The translations under genes were made by a program, and so were the position numbers. The notes beneath the pieces are model-generated. The model ran no database searches. It worked only from the letters and a program-made list of their open reading frames with translations, and was not told where the DNA came from. This document shows, piece by piece, positions 7,584 to 18,568 of a stretch of DNA of 64,000 nt. Origin of the DNA: Bryobacterales bacterium (lineage in GTDB: Bacteria; Acidobacteriota; Terriglobia; Bryobacterales; Bryobacteraceae); the NCBI GenBank assembly GCA_016716385.1, contig JADJWL010000025.1:744001-808000 (forward strand). The letters run 5' to 3'. How positions within the stretch are numbered: the stretch's first letter is position 1; each line of letters begins with the position of its first letter.

Positions 7584-8147
7584 GTGTACCCACGCCTGTA
7601 CGACCTGGATCCCGGCCCGGAAACCCCCGAGGTCGTCCGCATGATCGTCGAAATCCCCAAGAATTCCGCCAACAAGTACGAGTACGACGGCAACCTCGGC
7701 GTCTTCCGGCTCGACCGGGCGCTCTACTCGCCGATGCACTATCCCGGAGACTACGGCTTCATCCCGGGGACCCTTGCCGAGGATGGCGACCCCATGGACG
7801 TACTCGTGCTCGTTTCCGAACCCAGCTTCCCCGGCTGCCTGATTGAAGTGCGCCCTGTCGGCTTGCTCGATATGGTGGACCAGGAGGAGGCGGACCAGAA
7901 AGTGCTGGCGGTGCCGAATCACAATCCGCGCTACGACCAGATCCACTCGATGGACCAGGTCTTCCCGCATGTCCGCCGGGAGATCGAGCACTTCTTCACG
8001 ATTTACAAGGAGCTTGAGGGCAAGAACACGCGCATGCACGGCTGGCGCCGCCCCAAGGAGACCCGCGAGGCCATCATGCAGAGCCGCAAGCACTATCTCG
8101 ATCTCAAAGCTGCGGCCACTCCTGAGCCAAGCGCCGCGCAGCGGTAA
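7584..8147 (+). CDS. ppa: Inorganic pyrophosphatase (family I)
   Basis: A 187-residue soluble family I pyrophosphatase. EIPKNSANKYEYD (about 23-35), the YPGDYGFIPGT active-site strand and the metal-binding DGDPMD at 67-72 are all present. It hydrolyses pyrophosphate to two phosphates and so pulls biosynthetic reactions forward. The start is GTG at 7584; no earlier start fits and there is no Shine-Dalgarno, which agrees with the -10 box five bases upstream. The stop TAA (8145-8147) abuts the stop of the convergent small secreted-protein gene with no spacer. Confidence 0.95.
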   Translation: MYPRLYDLDPGPETPEVVRMIVEIPKNSANKYEYDGNLGVFRLDRALYSPMHYPGDYGFIPGTLAEDGDPMDVLVLVSEPSFPGCLIEVRPVGLLDMVDQEEADQKVLAVPNHNPRYDQIHSMDQVFPHVRREIEHFFTIYKELEGKNTRMHGWRRPKETREAIMQSRKHYLDLKAAATPEPSAAQR

Positions 8148-8468
8148 CTACTGCAGTTCGATCGACTGCACTTCGACGACCTCGCCGTCCAGCGATCCAG
8201 TCACTTTGGCCTTGAGATCTTTCTCCTTGCTGGTGGCTTTGAGCGCGGCCAGAGTCTTCGCGTTGCCGCTCTCGTCGAACTTCAGGAACTTTCCATCGGC
8301 CAGCACGAGCCCATATCCGCCTTTGGCGCAGCCGATAGCGCACTTGGTGGTGTGGCTGGCCAGGTCCTTGCCCTTGCACATGACGTCAACGACGGTCCCG
8401 TTCCACGTTTCGGCGGCCGCGGCGCCTCCGAGCAGCAGCACGGGCGCCAGCCAAAGCAGCGTTCGCAT
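8148..8468 (-). CDS. Small exported protein of unknown function
   Basis: I take the ATG at 8466-8468, giving 106 residues that begin with a clear signal peptide (MRTLLWLAPVLLLGGAAAAE). The mature part starts WNGTVVDVMC and includes HTTKCAIGCAKGGYGLVL, then ends in a beta-rich segment. The pattern of a C...C-x3-C cluster with GTVVD resembles small periplasmic proteins common in Acidobacteriota, but I recognise no named family. A G-rich stretch before the ATG (8470-8476 on the + strand is C-rich) may act as ribosome binding site. It is convergent with ppa. Confidence 0.75.
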   Translation of the reverse strand: MRTLLWLAPVLLLGGAAAAETWNGTVVDVMCKGKDLASHTTKCAIGCAKGGYGLVLADGKFLKFDESGNAKTLAALKATSKEKDLKAKVTGSLDGEVVEVQSIELQ

Positions 8469-8593
8469 GATCAATCCCCCCCCAAGCATCTTAGCCTGTT
8501 CGGTGGAGTCATAAAGGCCGGCTCCTTTGACCAACATACCGTCCTCGCCCGGCGGCACATCTTTTGGGAGAAGCTTACCTTTTTGCGCCTCCA

Positions 8594-8602
8594 TGATACC
8601 TT
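8594..8602 (+). promoter_or_regulatory. Extended -10 box immediately before folD
   Basis: TGA plus TACCTT (8597-8602) ends 7 nt before the folD ATG at 8610. The run TACCTTCTA recurs in the same position in front of the esterase gene at 38957. No Shine-Dalgarno lies between box and start, so a leaderless transcript is inferred. Confidence 0.4.
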
Positions 8603-8609
8603 CTAACTG

Positions 8610-9548
<939 letters not shown>

Positions 9549-10115
9549 CGGCAAGAGCTTCGTCGGCGCGACGCTGGCGGAGCTCGGCTGCCGCGTTCTG
9601 CAAGCCGACGCGCTGGGCCACGAGGTCCTGGCGCCGGATGGCGAGGCCTACTCGTCCGTCGTGGAGGCCTTCGGCGAGGGAATCCTCGGGGGCAACGGCG
9701 CCATCGACCGCAGGCGGCTGGCAGCCGAAGTCTTTGGACACCCCGACCGCCTGGCGCAGTTGAACACCCTGGTGCACCCCTGGGTCTTGCGCAAGGAAGA
9801 AGAGTGGATGGAGCGGGTCGCGGCCGAAGATGCCCGCGCGATTGCCGTGCTGGAAGCAGCGATTCTAATCGAAACCGGCAGTTACAAGAGGTTTGCGCGC
9901 CTCATTCTGGCGGTCTGCAGCGAAGAGGAGCAGGTCCGCCGCGCCATGAAGCGCGATGGCCTGAGCCGCGACGAGGTCCTGGCCAGGCTCAACAGCCAAA
10001 TGCCCCTCTCCGAGAAACAGAAGTACGCCGATTACGTCATAGACACTTCGGGAACGAAGGAGGAAACGCGCGCGCGCGTCGCGGAGGTGTACCGCGCGCT
10101 GCGGGAAGCACAACC

Positions 10116-11258
10116 ATGAGATTTCGAATTATCCTGTTCGCACTGGCGCTGGTGGGAGGCTTCGTGTGGCTGACGTCCCGGAGTGACTGGAACTTCCGCC
10201 GGGCGGTGGAACCGCTCGAACGGACCGGACAAATCTGGTCGGAGCCCGGGATCGCACGCACGGCTACCTTCGGACCGGACGAGCAGAACAACATCGACAT
10301 TTACAGGGTCGCCAACGAAGCGACCGTGAACATCACGAGCATCGTCTACCGCCAGGACTGGTTCGCGCAGATCTATCCCGAAGAGGGCCAGGGTTCCGGG
10401 TTCCTCATCGACGCCGCGGGCCGGATTCTCACCAATAGTCACGTCGTACAGGGACGGAGCCCCGAGATTCAGGTCACGCTCGCGAACAAGCGCAGCTACA
10501 AAGCCCGCCTGCTGGGCCGGGACGAGCGGGCCGACCTCGCCCTGCTCAAGATCGACTCCAAAGAGCCGTTTCCTTTTTTGCGCCTGGGCGACTCCGACGC
10601 CCTCCAGGTTGGGCAGAAAGTCATCGCCATCGGCAACCCGTTCGGGCTCGAGGGAACGCTCACCACCGGAGTGGTGTCCGCTCTTGGCCGGACAATTCCC
10701 ACGCGCGACGGTCTGCGCGAGAACATGATCCAGACCGACGCCGCGATCAACCCCGGCAACAGCGGCGGGCCGCTGCTCGATTCCCGTGGGAACGTCATCG
10801 GCATCAACACGATGATCTACGGGCAGGGGAACATCGGGATCGGTTTTGCGATGCCCGTGAACCGCGCGAAGTCCATGCTCGAAGAGTTGCAGGAGCGGGG
10901 ACGGGTCACCCGGCCATTCCTCGGCGTCAGCATTATCTACGTGGCCGGGGATCTCGCCGAGGCGCTGGAGCTTCCGGCCGAGGGCGGCCTGCTGCTCCAG
11001 GAAGTGCAACGCGGCTCGCCCGCGGCGCAGGCGGGGCTGCGCGGACCGCAGGGTGTTGTCCGGGTGGGAATGTACCGCATCGGAGTGGGCGGCGATCTGA
11101 TTGTCGCGCTGGACGGCAGACCGGTGGAAAGTCGGCAGTCGCTCGAACAGGCCATGAACCGGAAGCGGGCCGACGACCCGATCGAGTTCACGATTTACCG
11201 CGATGGCCGCACCCAGAAGATCACGGTCAAGCTCGGCGAAATCCCTGAGAACCTGTAA
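10116..11258 (+). CDS. Membrane-anchored DegP/HtrA-like trypsin protease with PDZ domain
   Basis: The ATG at 10116 overlaps the coaE stop and gives 380 residues. An N-terminal membrane anchor (about residues 3-20) is followed by a trypsin-like domain with catalytic triad His109 (LTNSHVV), Asp140 (ERADLALL) and Ser216 (NPGNSGGPL). One C-terminal PDZ domain (about 270-375) contains GSPAAQAGL. It should act in the periplasm in envelope protein quality control, like DegS or HhoB. A single PDZ domain and an uncleaved anchor favour the DegS architecture. The longer open frame upstream is coaE read out of frame. Confidence 0.92.
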   Translation: MRFRIILFALALVGGFVWLTSRSDWNFRRAVEPLERTGQIWSEPGIARTATFGPDEQNNIDIYRVANEATVNITSIVYRQDWFAQIYPEEGQGSGFLIDAAGRILTNSHVVQGRSPEIQVTLANKRSYKARLLGRDERADLALLKIDSKEPFPFLRLGDSDALQVGQKVIAIGNPFGLEGTLTTGVVSALGRTIPTRDGLRENMIQTDAAINPGNSGGPLLDSRGNVIGINTMIYGQGNIGIGFAMPVNRAKSMLEELQERGRVTRPFLGVSIIYVAGDLAEALELPAEGGLLLQEVQRGSPAAQAGLRGPQGVVRVGMYRIGVGGDLIVALDGRPVESRQSLEQAMNRKRADDPIEFTIYRDGRTQKITVKLGEIPENL

Positions 11259-11309
11259 ACCAGGTGGACAGTCTTTTGGAAAAACTTCCCAAAAAAATAC
11301 TGAGTCCCC

Positions 11310-11337
11310 TTGCGCCCTGACGAATCTTAGGTATCAT
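11310..11337 (+). promoter_or_regulatory. Candidate sigma70-type promoter of the small gene at 11441
   Basis: TTGCGC (11310-11315) and TATCAT (11332-11337, five of six consensus) are separated by 16 bp. They lie in the AT-richer 180-bp gap after the protease gene. A start near 11344 would give a leader of about 97 nt containing the inverted repeat at 11399-11418. Confidence 0.45.
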
Positions 11338-11398
11338 AAAGCGTTTGTCATCAGAGGCCGCCCGCCGGACCCAAAGGCTCGTTCGGAGTGGCCCGAAA

Positions 11399-11418
11399 GG
11401 TGCATAAACTATTGCACC
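11399..11418 (+). promoter_or_regulatory. Perfect inverted repeat in the leader of the 61-residue ORF
   Basis: GGTGCA (11399-11404) and TGCACC (11413-11418) flank the 8-base spacer TAAACTAT. The repeat lies just before the AGGAGG ribosome binding site near 11427. It could be an operator or an RNA hairpin that gates translation. Confidence 0.4.
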
Positions 11419-11440
11419 GGCTTGCGAGGAGGAGCTGGCC

Positions 11441-11626
11441 ATGAGAAGCCAGAAAGATCGTTTACGAGCGGGGGCCGAGTTAATCCGGCTGGTAGACCGG
11501 CGCCGGCAGGAGACGGGCATGCCTGAACTGGGTTCCAACGTGGTCCGGATGTTGCTGGATCGCGAACTGGCAGATCTGGAAAGATCTCTGACACCGCAGC
11601 CGGTGGTTACGTGGAGGCTGCAGTAA
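11441..11626 (+). CDS. Small conserved-looking protein, unknown function
   Basis: A 61-residue highly charged protein beginning MRSQKDRLRAGAELIRLVDRR. It is predicted helical with no cysteine or membrane segment. It is preceded by a strong Shine-Dalgarno, AGGAGG, at the correct spacing, its own candidate promoter and an inverted repeat in the leader, which together make it likely a real gene and not a chance frame. The RR/ER-rich helices suggest nucleic-acid or protein binding, but no family is recognised. Confidence 0.6.
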   Translation: MRSQKDRLRAGAELIRLVDRRRQETGMPELGSNVVRMLLDRELADLERSLTPQPVVTWRLQ

Positions 11627-11636
11627 CGCCCAGTGT

Positions 11637-12926
11637 TCAGCGGCCGATCACACCGGAATACACCTGAATCGCGCGGGTGGCCATCCGGTCCGCGGTGAAA
11701 TGCTCGCGGACGCCTGACGCTCCCTGGTTTCCGAGGCGGCTTCCAAGATTCCTGTCCTTGTAAAGCCGCAAGAGAACCTGACGGAAAGCTTCTTCGTCGC
11801 CGGGGTGGAACGTGAGTCCCCCTCCTGTCTTCTCAATCAGCTCCGGAAAAGCCCCGTGCGCCGGCTGCACCACCGGCACGCCCGCGGCCATCGCTTCCAG
11901 CAGGAACATTCCTTTCGGTTCCACGTAGTCGGTCGGGACAGAAAACACGTCAAGCTCCGACAGGAAGCGCACTTTGTCCTGTCGCGACAACTCTCCCGCG
12001 TACGCAAACTCGCCGGCCAGCCCTGCACGGCTGAACTGGGCCTCGATGCCGTCCAGATAGCTCCTGTGCTCGGGCGGGAGGTAGCCGGCTGCAGCGAGCG
12101 TCGACCCTTGCAACGCCCCCTTCTCGCGCAATGACAGATAGACGCCGGCAAGATTGTGCAATCCTTTCTCGGGCGCGATCCTGGCCAGGAACCCTACGGT
12201 CCAACGGTCGTCCGTGCGGCTGGCTGCGTGCGCGAACGCTTCCGGGTTGATTCCCAGAGGCACGACGTGCATTTTGGCGCGCGGTATTCCCAGGTACCCG
12301 GCCATGAAGTCCGCATAGTAGTGGCTTACAGGAAGAAATGCATCGACGTACGGAAGGTTCTCGACGATCAAGTCGAGCGCCTGCGACCGGTACGGCTCGT
12401 GCAATCCTTCGAGGAACAGGTCTTCGCCCTGGAGCGTCAGGCACACCGGGCGGCGCAACGCCTCTTTGAGCGGCTTAGCGAGGCTGATCAGCAGCGCGTA
12501 GGGAAGGTTGATGACGTCCGGGGGCGGCTCATGCCTGAGCCAGTCGACCAGTTTGGCGATCTCCTTCTTCTGGAAGCCTGACTCCCCGCGCAGGACCGAC
12601 ACGGCCAGCTCCCCGAGCAGCTTCGGCGATGTCGGGATGCTGCTCTTCGACGCCAGCGCCAGCGCCAGCTTGCTGTCCCACAGTCTGTCGAGAAAACGCG
12701 GCGTGTGCCGGAACAGCGGCGAAGCCTGCTCGAGGTACACGCTGATCCCGCCGAAGAACACCCGCTCGAAACTGGCGTTGGCCTCGTCAGTGCGGGTCGG
12801 CGTGTAGAGAGGCAGTAGGATGATGTCGTGCCCCGCTGCCTTCAGCGCCGATGCAAGAGCGTTGTCGCGCAGGCACGAGCCGCAATACATCTGCGCGGCG
12901 CCGCTCGTGAAGAGCAGGATCTTCAT
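11637..12926 (-). CDS. Glycosyltransferase (GT4/GT-B fold)
   Basis: The ATG at 12924-12926 (MKILLFTSGAAQMYCGSC) gives 429 residues. The N-terminal domain has a starch-synthase-like opening with MYCGSCLRDNALASAL, and the C-terminal domain carries the GT-B donor-site signature: VGFLARIAPEKGLHNL and the E-x7-E element EAMAAGVPVVQP. It should transfer a sugar from a nucleotide donor. It starts five bases after the LuxC-like gene, so the reductase pair and this transferase form one unit. Donor, acceptor and product are unknown. Confidence 0.85.
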   Translation of the reverse strand: MKILLFTSGAAQMYCGSCLRDNALASALKAAGHDIILLPLYTPTRTDEANASFERVFFGGISVYLEQASPLFRHTPRFLDRLWDSKLALALASKSSIPTSPKLLGELAVSVLRGESGFQKKEIAKLVDWLRHEPPPDVINLPYALLISLAKPLKEALRRPVCLTLQGEDLFLEGLHEPYRSQALDLIVENLPYVDAFLPVSHYYADFMAGYLGIPRAKMHVVPLGINPEAFAHAASRTDDRWTVGFLARIAPEKGLHNLAGVYLSLREKGALQGSTLAAAGYLPPEHRSYLDGIEAQFSRAGLAGEFAYAGELSRQDKVRFLSELDVFSVPTDYVEPKGMFLLEAMAAGVPVVQPAHGAFPELIEKTGGGLTFHPGDEEAFRQVLLRLYKDRNLGSRLGNQGASGVREHFTADRMATRAIQVYSGVIGR

Positions 12927-12931
12927 CCGTG

Positions 12932-14358
12932 TCAATCGGCCGCGTACGCGCTCTGAAACGCACGCCGGGCGTACAGGTGGTCGAACAGATTGCCCTCGTG
13001 CGGCTGGTCCCAACTGATCCGGATCGTCGGGATGGGGCCGAAGTTCAAACGCCCGACGAGAGGAGACGCCAGCAGCTTAGCCTGGAACGCCCGGTCGGCC
13101 GAGAGCGCGGTGACCACAAGCGTCGGTCCCAGAACCTCCGGCATTGCCGCCTGGGGCGCCTCGACCACGCTCACGAACGGGAACAGGAACTCGCGGTTTG
13201 CCATCCCATGGTCCGGCGACGCGCAGCGCACCACGGTCGGCAGCAGGTAGCTGCAGCCCTGGAACTCCACCAGCCTTTCGCCCCGCAACGGCGCCGAGAG
13301 GTCGCTGGCGCCGGGTTCGTCCAAGCCGCCGTCGATCATCGCGGAGATGCGGCGGGCGACGCTCGGATCGGCGAACGGGGCAATCGCGGCGGTTTCGTCG
13401 TCAGCCGGTTTCGGCTGGATCCGCGCCAGGCGCTCCGCCAGCGCCGCCGCAATCGCGTCGCCGTGGCGCGGGGTCCACACGCCGGAGGCATTCACGCACG
13501 AGCGTCCGCCGTTGGCCACGATGGACTCCACCATCACGTCGAGAAACTTCTCCCAGTCATCGGCGCAGTCCTCGCCCAGCACTACTTTGCTGTAGCCGGG
13601 CCCGTGCAACTCGATGCGCGGGTCGCCGCCCCACGCCCTGGTCGCCGACACGTCGCCAAAGAGCATGCCGCGACCCGTGTTCCGCAGGATCTCGCCGGCG
13701 CCGGCATGGTCGGCTGGATACAGGCTGAACGCCTCGGGCGGAGCGCCGGCTTCGACCAGCGCCGCCACGATCCGGTACGGCGTCCAGGGTTCGGCGCTGC
13801 CCGGCTTCAGAATCAGCGGCGTCTTGAGAGCAAAAGCAGGGATCCACAATGAGTGCACGCCGGGCGAATTGTTCGGCAGCACCACGCCCAGTGACCGCCC
13901 GCGCGGGAAGTAGCTCACGGCATGCCCTTCGACGCTGCCGTGGCCCGTATCCAGAATGCCGAGGTCGAGATTGCGGGTGAGTCCGGTCAGCACGGATTCC
14001 ATTTCCGCCATCACACCGTGGATCTTCTGCATGTTGCGCCGCACCATCACGTGCGGCATCCCGGTGGTGGCCGAAAGCTGCTCAACGTATTGCTGCGGCG
14101 TCTGCGGCTGGCCGCCGAGCGGGAGCGTGCCCTCGAGAAACAGCGGGGCGGCGCGGCGGCAGATCGCGATCAGGTCCGCCACCTTGAACTGCGCCAGGTT
14201 GCGCGCGGCCGTCTCCTGGTCCAGCAGGTCGCGGCGGATCAATCCCGAGTTCGCCTGGCTGATCTCGACGAACGGTTCGCGCGTCCGGTGGTGAACGGTG
14301 CGCGCAATCTCCACGCTGCGATACGGAACGCCCCTCCGCAGGACGGGAATGTGAATCA

Positions 14359-14359
<1 letters not shown>
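12932..14359 (-). CDS. LuxC-like acyl-CoA reductase / aldehyde dehydrogenase-superfamily protein
   Basis: The start ATG (14357-14359) overlaps the upstream stop as TGATG, giving 475 residues. The fold follows aldehyde dehydrogenase: a Rossmann region with FPRGRSLGVVLPNNSPGVHS and LILKPGSAEPWTP, and the catalytic-cysteine segment GGRSCVNASGV with Cys288. Resemblance to LuxC comes from the pairing with a LuxE-like gene and from this atypical N-terminal half. Expected reaction: NAD(P)H-dependent reduction of an activated acyl group to an aldehyde. No luxAB-like luciferase genes are in the window. Confidence 0.75.
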
Positions 14360-15453
<1,094 letters not shown>

Positions 15454-15524
15454 GTGATTACGCTCTTTTCCGGGGATTTCCTTCCAGTGTACTGCGATTC
15501 ACCCGAAGGGCAGGCCGATGCAGG

Positions 15525-16397
15525 TTATTGCGGATGCAGCCAGGCTGGAGGTTCAGGACTGCCGCGCATGGGCTTGGGCTTTCCGAGGGCGGCGCCCCAG
15601 CGATGCAGCCACGACGGACCGAACGGCCCAACGTAGTCGTCGCGCGTCGCATACGCGGGGTCGTGCAACGCCTCCTCCAAGGTGACGAAGGTATACCCGC
15701 GGGCGCGCAGCCGGCTGAGCATCGCAGAGAGCCGCATCGAATTCACCTGGTTCGCGTGAAGCAGAAGCACCTGCGGGATGTCACGGCCGAACAGATCGCG
15801 CGAGACCTTCTCCGCGAACGCGACCACCTCATCGGTGTAGCTGTCGTAGGTGGCCTCCACCTTTGCTGGGTCCGCCGCCCACGCCGCCTCGAACAGATAA
15901 TCTTCGTTCTCGATTGTGAACGGCGCGCTCGTGTACCCGCGCGCGGAAAGAAACCGGCTGATTGCACCCTTGCGTTCCGGCGTGGCGCCTGTGTGAGTAT
16001 ACGGGTAGCGAAAGTATCTTCGACTCTCAGGCTGCAAGGCGCGCGTGACCACCTCGCCGCGCACGATCTCGTCCTGGTACTCCTCGATGGTCACCTTGTC
16101 CAGATCGGCGTGCGAATACGTGTGATTGCCCAGCAGGTGACCGGCGGCGATCCAGCGTTCCAGCAGCGCCACGCGGCGGTCGCGCTCCCCGGGTACCTGC
16201 AACCGCGCCTCATTCACGAAGCCCACGGCGAGAACCTTGTACGCGGCGAGGGCTTCCAGGATGCGGTTCGTCACGTCTTCGGCTTGAGCCAGCGTTGGGC
16301 GGGGTCCGGCACACGGAACATCGTCAAATGTAATGGCGATTCGCCGTTCGGCTACGCCAGGCACAGCCAGCAACAGGATAAGGGCGAGCGTCCTCAC
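15525..16397 (-). CDS. Exported polysaccharide deacetylase (NodB-like)
   Basis: The GTG start (16395-16397) overlaps the upstream stop (GTGA) and gives 290 residues with a short signal peptide (about 1-18, ending VPGVAE). NodB motifs are present: ITFDDVPCAG with the TFDD metal/base aspartates and GNHTYSH with the H-x3-H zinc ligands, followed by RYPYTHTG. It likely removes acetyl groups from a wall or capsular polysaccharide in the periplasm. It belongs to a unit with the 98-residue protein upstream. Confidence 0.87.
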   Translation of the reverse strand: MRTLALILLLAVPGVAERRIAITFDDVPCAGPRPTLAQAEDVTNRILEALAAYKVLAVGFVNEARLQVPGERDRRVALLERWIAAGHLLGNHTYSHADLDKVTIEEYQDEIVRGEVVTRALQPESRRYFRYPYTHTGATPERKGAISRFLSARGYTSAPFTIENEDYLFEAAWAADPAKVEATYDSYTDEVVAFAEKVSRDLFGRDIPQVLLLHANQVNSMRLSAMLSRLRARGYTFVTLEEALHDPAYATRDDYVGPFGPSWLHRWGAALGKPKPMRGSPEPPAWLHPQ

Positions 16398-16690
16398 TCT
16401 TCGAGCGCGCTCTCGAACGCGCGCTCCAGGGTTTTCTTGTCGAGGGTGGTCGAGATGAACAACTCCTGGCGGCTGCCCGCGCTCAGCGCGATCGCCTTCC
16501 AGCCATTCTGCACGGGCACCGTGACACGCAGCCGGATCTTGCCTTTGGCGTCGCGTACCTGCCGGATCACGCCCGGAATGATCGAGCGGATCTCCGGGTT
16601 CGCATCGAGCAGCCGCTCCAGAACCGCCCTCAGCCCGTCGATGATGGAATGTTCGATCTTGAGCCGGTTCTGAGCGGCACGCAGGCGCAT
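16394..16690 (-). CDS. Small conserved protein, possibly DUF2103-like
   Basis: A 98-residue soluble protein. KIEHSIIDGLRAVLERLL near residues 11-28 and RSIIPGVIRQVRD form a helix-then-strand module, and the C-terminal half has QELFISTTL. From memory this resembles the small DUF2103 family; I could not check it. It begins 18 bp after the pcm stop and its own stop overlaps the deacetylase start, so pcm, this gene and the deacetylase probably share a transcript. Confidence 0.6.
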   Translation of the reverse strand: MRLRAAQNRLKIEHSIIDGLRAVLERLLDANPEIRSIIPGVIRQVRDAKGKIRLRVTVPVQNGWKAIALSAGSRQELFISTTLDKKTLERAFESALEE

Positions 16691-16707
16691 CTGGCGCTAG
16701 CGTAGCA

Positions 16708-17370
16708 CTACCGTGCGGTCCGCCACCCGGCGCCGCCGCGCAACGGAACGAACCGGCAATGCGTCGCCGTCCGGCTGTGAAGCACCCCATCGCGCTTCTC
16801 GACCACCAGCAGTTCCTGATCGTCGTGCGGCCCGACCGGGATCACCATGCGGCCGGGGTCGCGCAGTTGCGTCAGCAGGGCTTCCGGGACCGAGGGAGCT
16901 CCGGCCGTGACCGAGATTGCGTCGAAACCTTGCGCCGGCGCCTCGGGACATCCCATCGACCCATCGCCGATGAACAGACGGATGTTCAAGCCGCAGCCCG
17001 CCGCCGCCAGGTTGCGCCGCGAGAGGTCCGTCAATTCCGGAATGATCTCGACCGAATAGACTTCGCGTGCGAGATACGAGAGAACCGCGGCGTGATACCC
17101 GGAGCCGGAGCCGATGTCGAGCACGATCTCGTGCCCCTGGAGCGCCAGGCACTCCACCATCAAGGCGGTTATATAAGGCTGCGAAATCGTCTGCCCGTGG
17201 CCGATCGCGAGGGGAGCATCCTGATAGGCGAACAGGCGGGTCTCCAGAGGCACGAAGCGCTCGCGCGGAATCGTCCCCATGGCGGAGAGGAGGCGCTCAT
17301 CGCGGATGCCTCGTGAGCGCAACTGCCGCTCCACCATCCGCTGCCGTTCCGATGCCCAATCCGGGATCAC
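16708..17370 (-). CDS. pcm: Protein-L-isoaspartate O-methyltransferase
   Basis: A 220-residue PCMT. IPRERFVP, GHGQTISQPYITALM and the SAM loop VLDIGSGSGYHAAVL are the family hallmarks. It methylates L-isoaspartyl residues to start repair of aged proteins. The start is GTG at 17368-17370, six bases downstream of a TACGAT box, so it appears to have its own leaderless promoter, although it follows the acyl-CoA dehydrogenase by only 19 bp. The C-terminus RGGAGWRTAR is family-like but short. Confidence 0.94.
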   Translation of the reverse strand: MIPDWASERQRMVERQLRSRGIRDERLLSAMGTIPRERFVPLETRLFAYQDAPLAIGHGQTISQPYITALMVECLALQGHEIVLDIGSGSGYHAAVLSYLAREVYSVEIIPELTDLSRRNLAAAGCGLNIRLFIGDGSMGCPEAPAQGFDAISVTAGAPSVPEALLTQLRDPGRMVIPVGPHDDQELLVVEKRDGVLHSRTATHCRFVPLRGGAGWRTAR

Positions 17371-17376
17371 ACTTCC

Positions 17377-17382
17377 ATCGTA
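17377..17382 (-). promoter_or_regulatory. -10-like box directly before pcm
   Basis: TACGAT, read leftward at 17382-17377, ends 6 nt before the GTG start of pcm. There is no Shine-Dalgarno other than the weak GGAAG between box and start. It is part of the recurring leaderless pattern in this window. Confidence 0.35.
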
Positions 17383-17389
17383 GCGCCGC

Positions 17390-18550
17390 TTACCAGCCTT
17401 CCTGCTTCGCCAGCTTCTCTTTCATGATCTCGGACGTTCCGGCGCCAATCGTATACAGACGCATGTCGCGCCAGATGCGGCTGACCGGATACTCGGTGGT
17501 GTAGCCGAAGCCGCCGTGGATCTGCATGCAGTCATAGGTGACCTTCTGCGCGAGTTCCGTCGTCACGAGTTTAGCCATGCTGACCTCGCGGTCCGCCTTG
17601 GCGTGGTGATTCATGAGATCGGCCGCGTGGTAGGTGAGCCAGCGGGCGGCTTCGATCGACGCGCGGTGCTCCGCCAGGCGGTGCCGCCACACCTGGTTAT
17701 CGATCAGCCGGCGGCCGAAAGCCTGGCGCTCCTTGCCGTACTGCACCGCCAGTTCCATCGAACGGTCCATGAACGAGAGAACCAGCATCGCCGTGGCCAG
17801 GCGCTCGCCCTGGAAGTGGCCCATGATGTAGTAAAAGCCCCGATTCCTGCGGCCCAGCAGGTAGCGCTGCGGGATCCGGCATTCATCGAAAAACAGCTCC
17901 GCCGTATCGCTGGCCACGTGCCCCACCTTCTTGAGGCGCTTGCCCACGGAGAATCCCTTCGTCTCCGTCGGAAACAACAGCAGGGAGATGCCATGGTGCC
18001 GGTCCTCGGCGGTGCGCACCGCTAATAGCAGGAAATCGGCATTGACGCCATTGGTGATCCAGAGCTTCTGCCCGGAGATGACGAAGTCGCCGCCGTCCTC
18101 GCGGGCGGTCGTCCGCAGGGCGGCGACATCCGACCCGCAACCCGGCTCGCTGATGGCCAGCGCCGCGATCCGCTTCCCGGCTACCGCCGGCGCGAGAAAC
18201 TCCTTGCGGAGTTCGTCGGTCCCCAGTTCGTCGATCAGGGGTACCGTCAGGTCCGCCTGGACCATGAAGCCGATATTGATGCTCGGGAAATCCGTGAAGC
18301 GGAGCGCCTCATAAGCCGCTGCGCTGGCCCACCAGTCCATGCCGGCGCCACCCCATTTGGGATCGGTCCGGATGCCGAACAGGCCCAGGTGTGCGGCCTT
18401 GTGAAACAGTTCGCGCGGGTATTCGCCCGCATTCTCCCATTCGGTGGCGAACGGCGCAATCTCCTCCAGGCAGAACCGCTTCACCGACTGGCGGACAAGT
18501 TCATGCTCCTCCGTGAACGGAGGAAACGAAGGGGAAGAAGCCTGGATCAC
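17390..18550 (-). CDS. Acyl-CoA dehydrogenase
   Basis: A 386-residue flavoprotein of the short/medium-chain family. AISEPGCGSDVAALRT and FVISGQKLWITNG are the two family signatures in the middle, and the C-terminal half has QIHGGFGYTTEYPVSRIWRD with the region next to the catalytic base. It introduces the alpha-beta double bond into an acyl-CoA. The start is GTG at 18548-18550, preceded by GGAGG. Lying after the enoyl-CoA hydratase gene and with the carboxyltransferase, it is likely the citronellyl- or isovaleryl-CoA dehydrogenase-like step of an Atu/Liu-type pathway. Confidence 0.92.
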   Translation of the reverse strand: MIQASSPSFPPFTEEHELVRQSVKRFCLEEIAPFATEWENAGEYPRELFHKAAHLGLFGIRTDPKWGGAGMDWWASAAAYEALRFTDFPSINIGFMVQADLTVPLIDELGTDELRKEFLAPAVAGKRIAALAISEPGCGSDVAALRTTAREDGGDFVISGQKLWITNGVNADFLLLAVRTAEDRHHGISLLLFPTETKGFSVGKRLKKVGHVASDTAELFFDECRIPQRYLLGRRNRGFYYIMGHFQGERLATAMLVLSFMDRSMELAVQYGKERQAFGRRLIDNQVWRHRLAEHRASIEAARWLTYHAADLMNHHAKADREVSMAKLVTTELAQKVTYDCMQIHGGFGYTTEYPVSRIWRDMRLYTIGAGTSEIMKEKLAKQEGW

Positions 18551-18568
18551 AGAAAAGACCTCCCTTCT

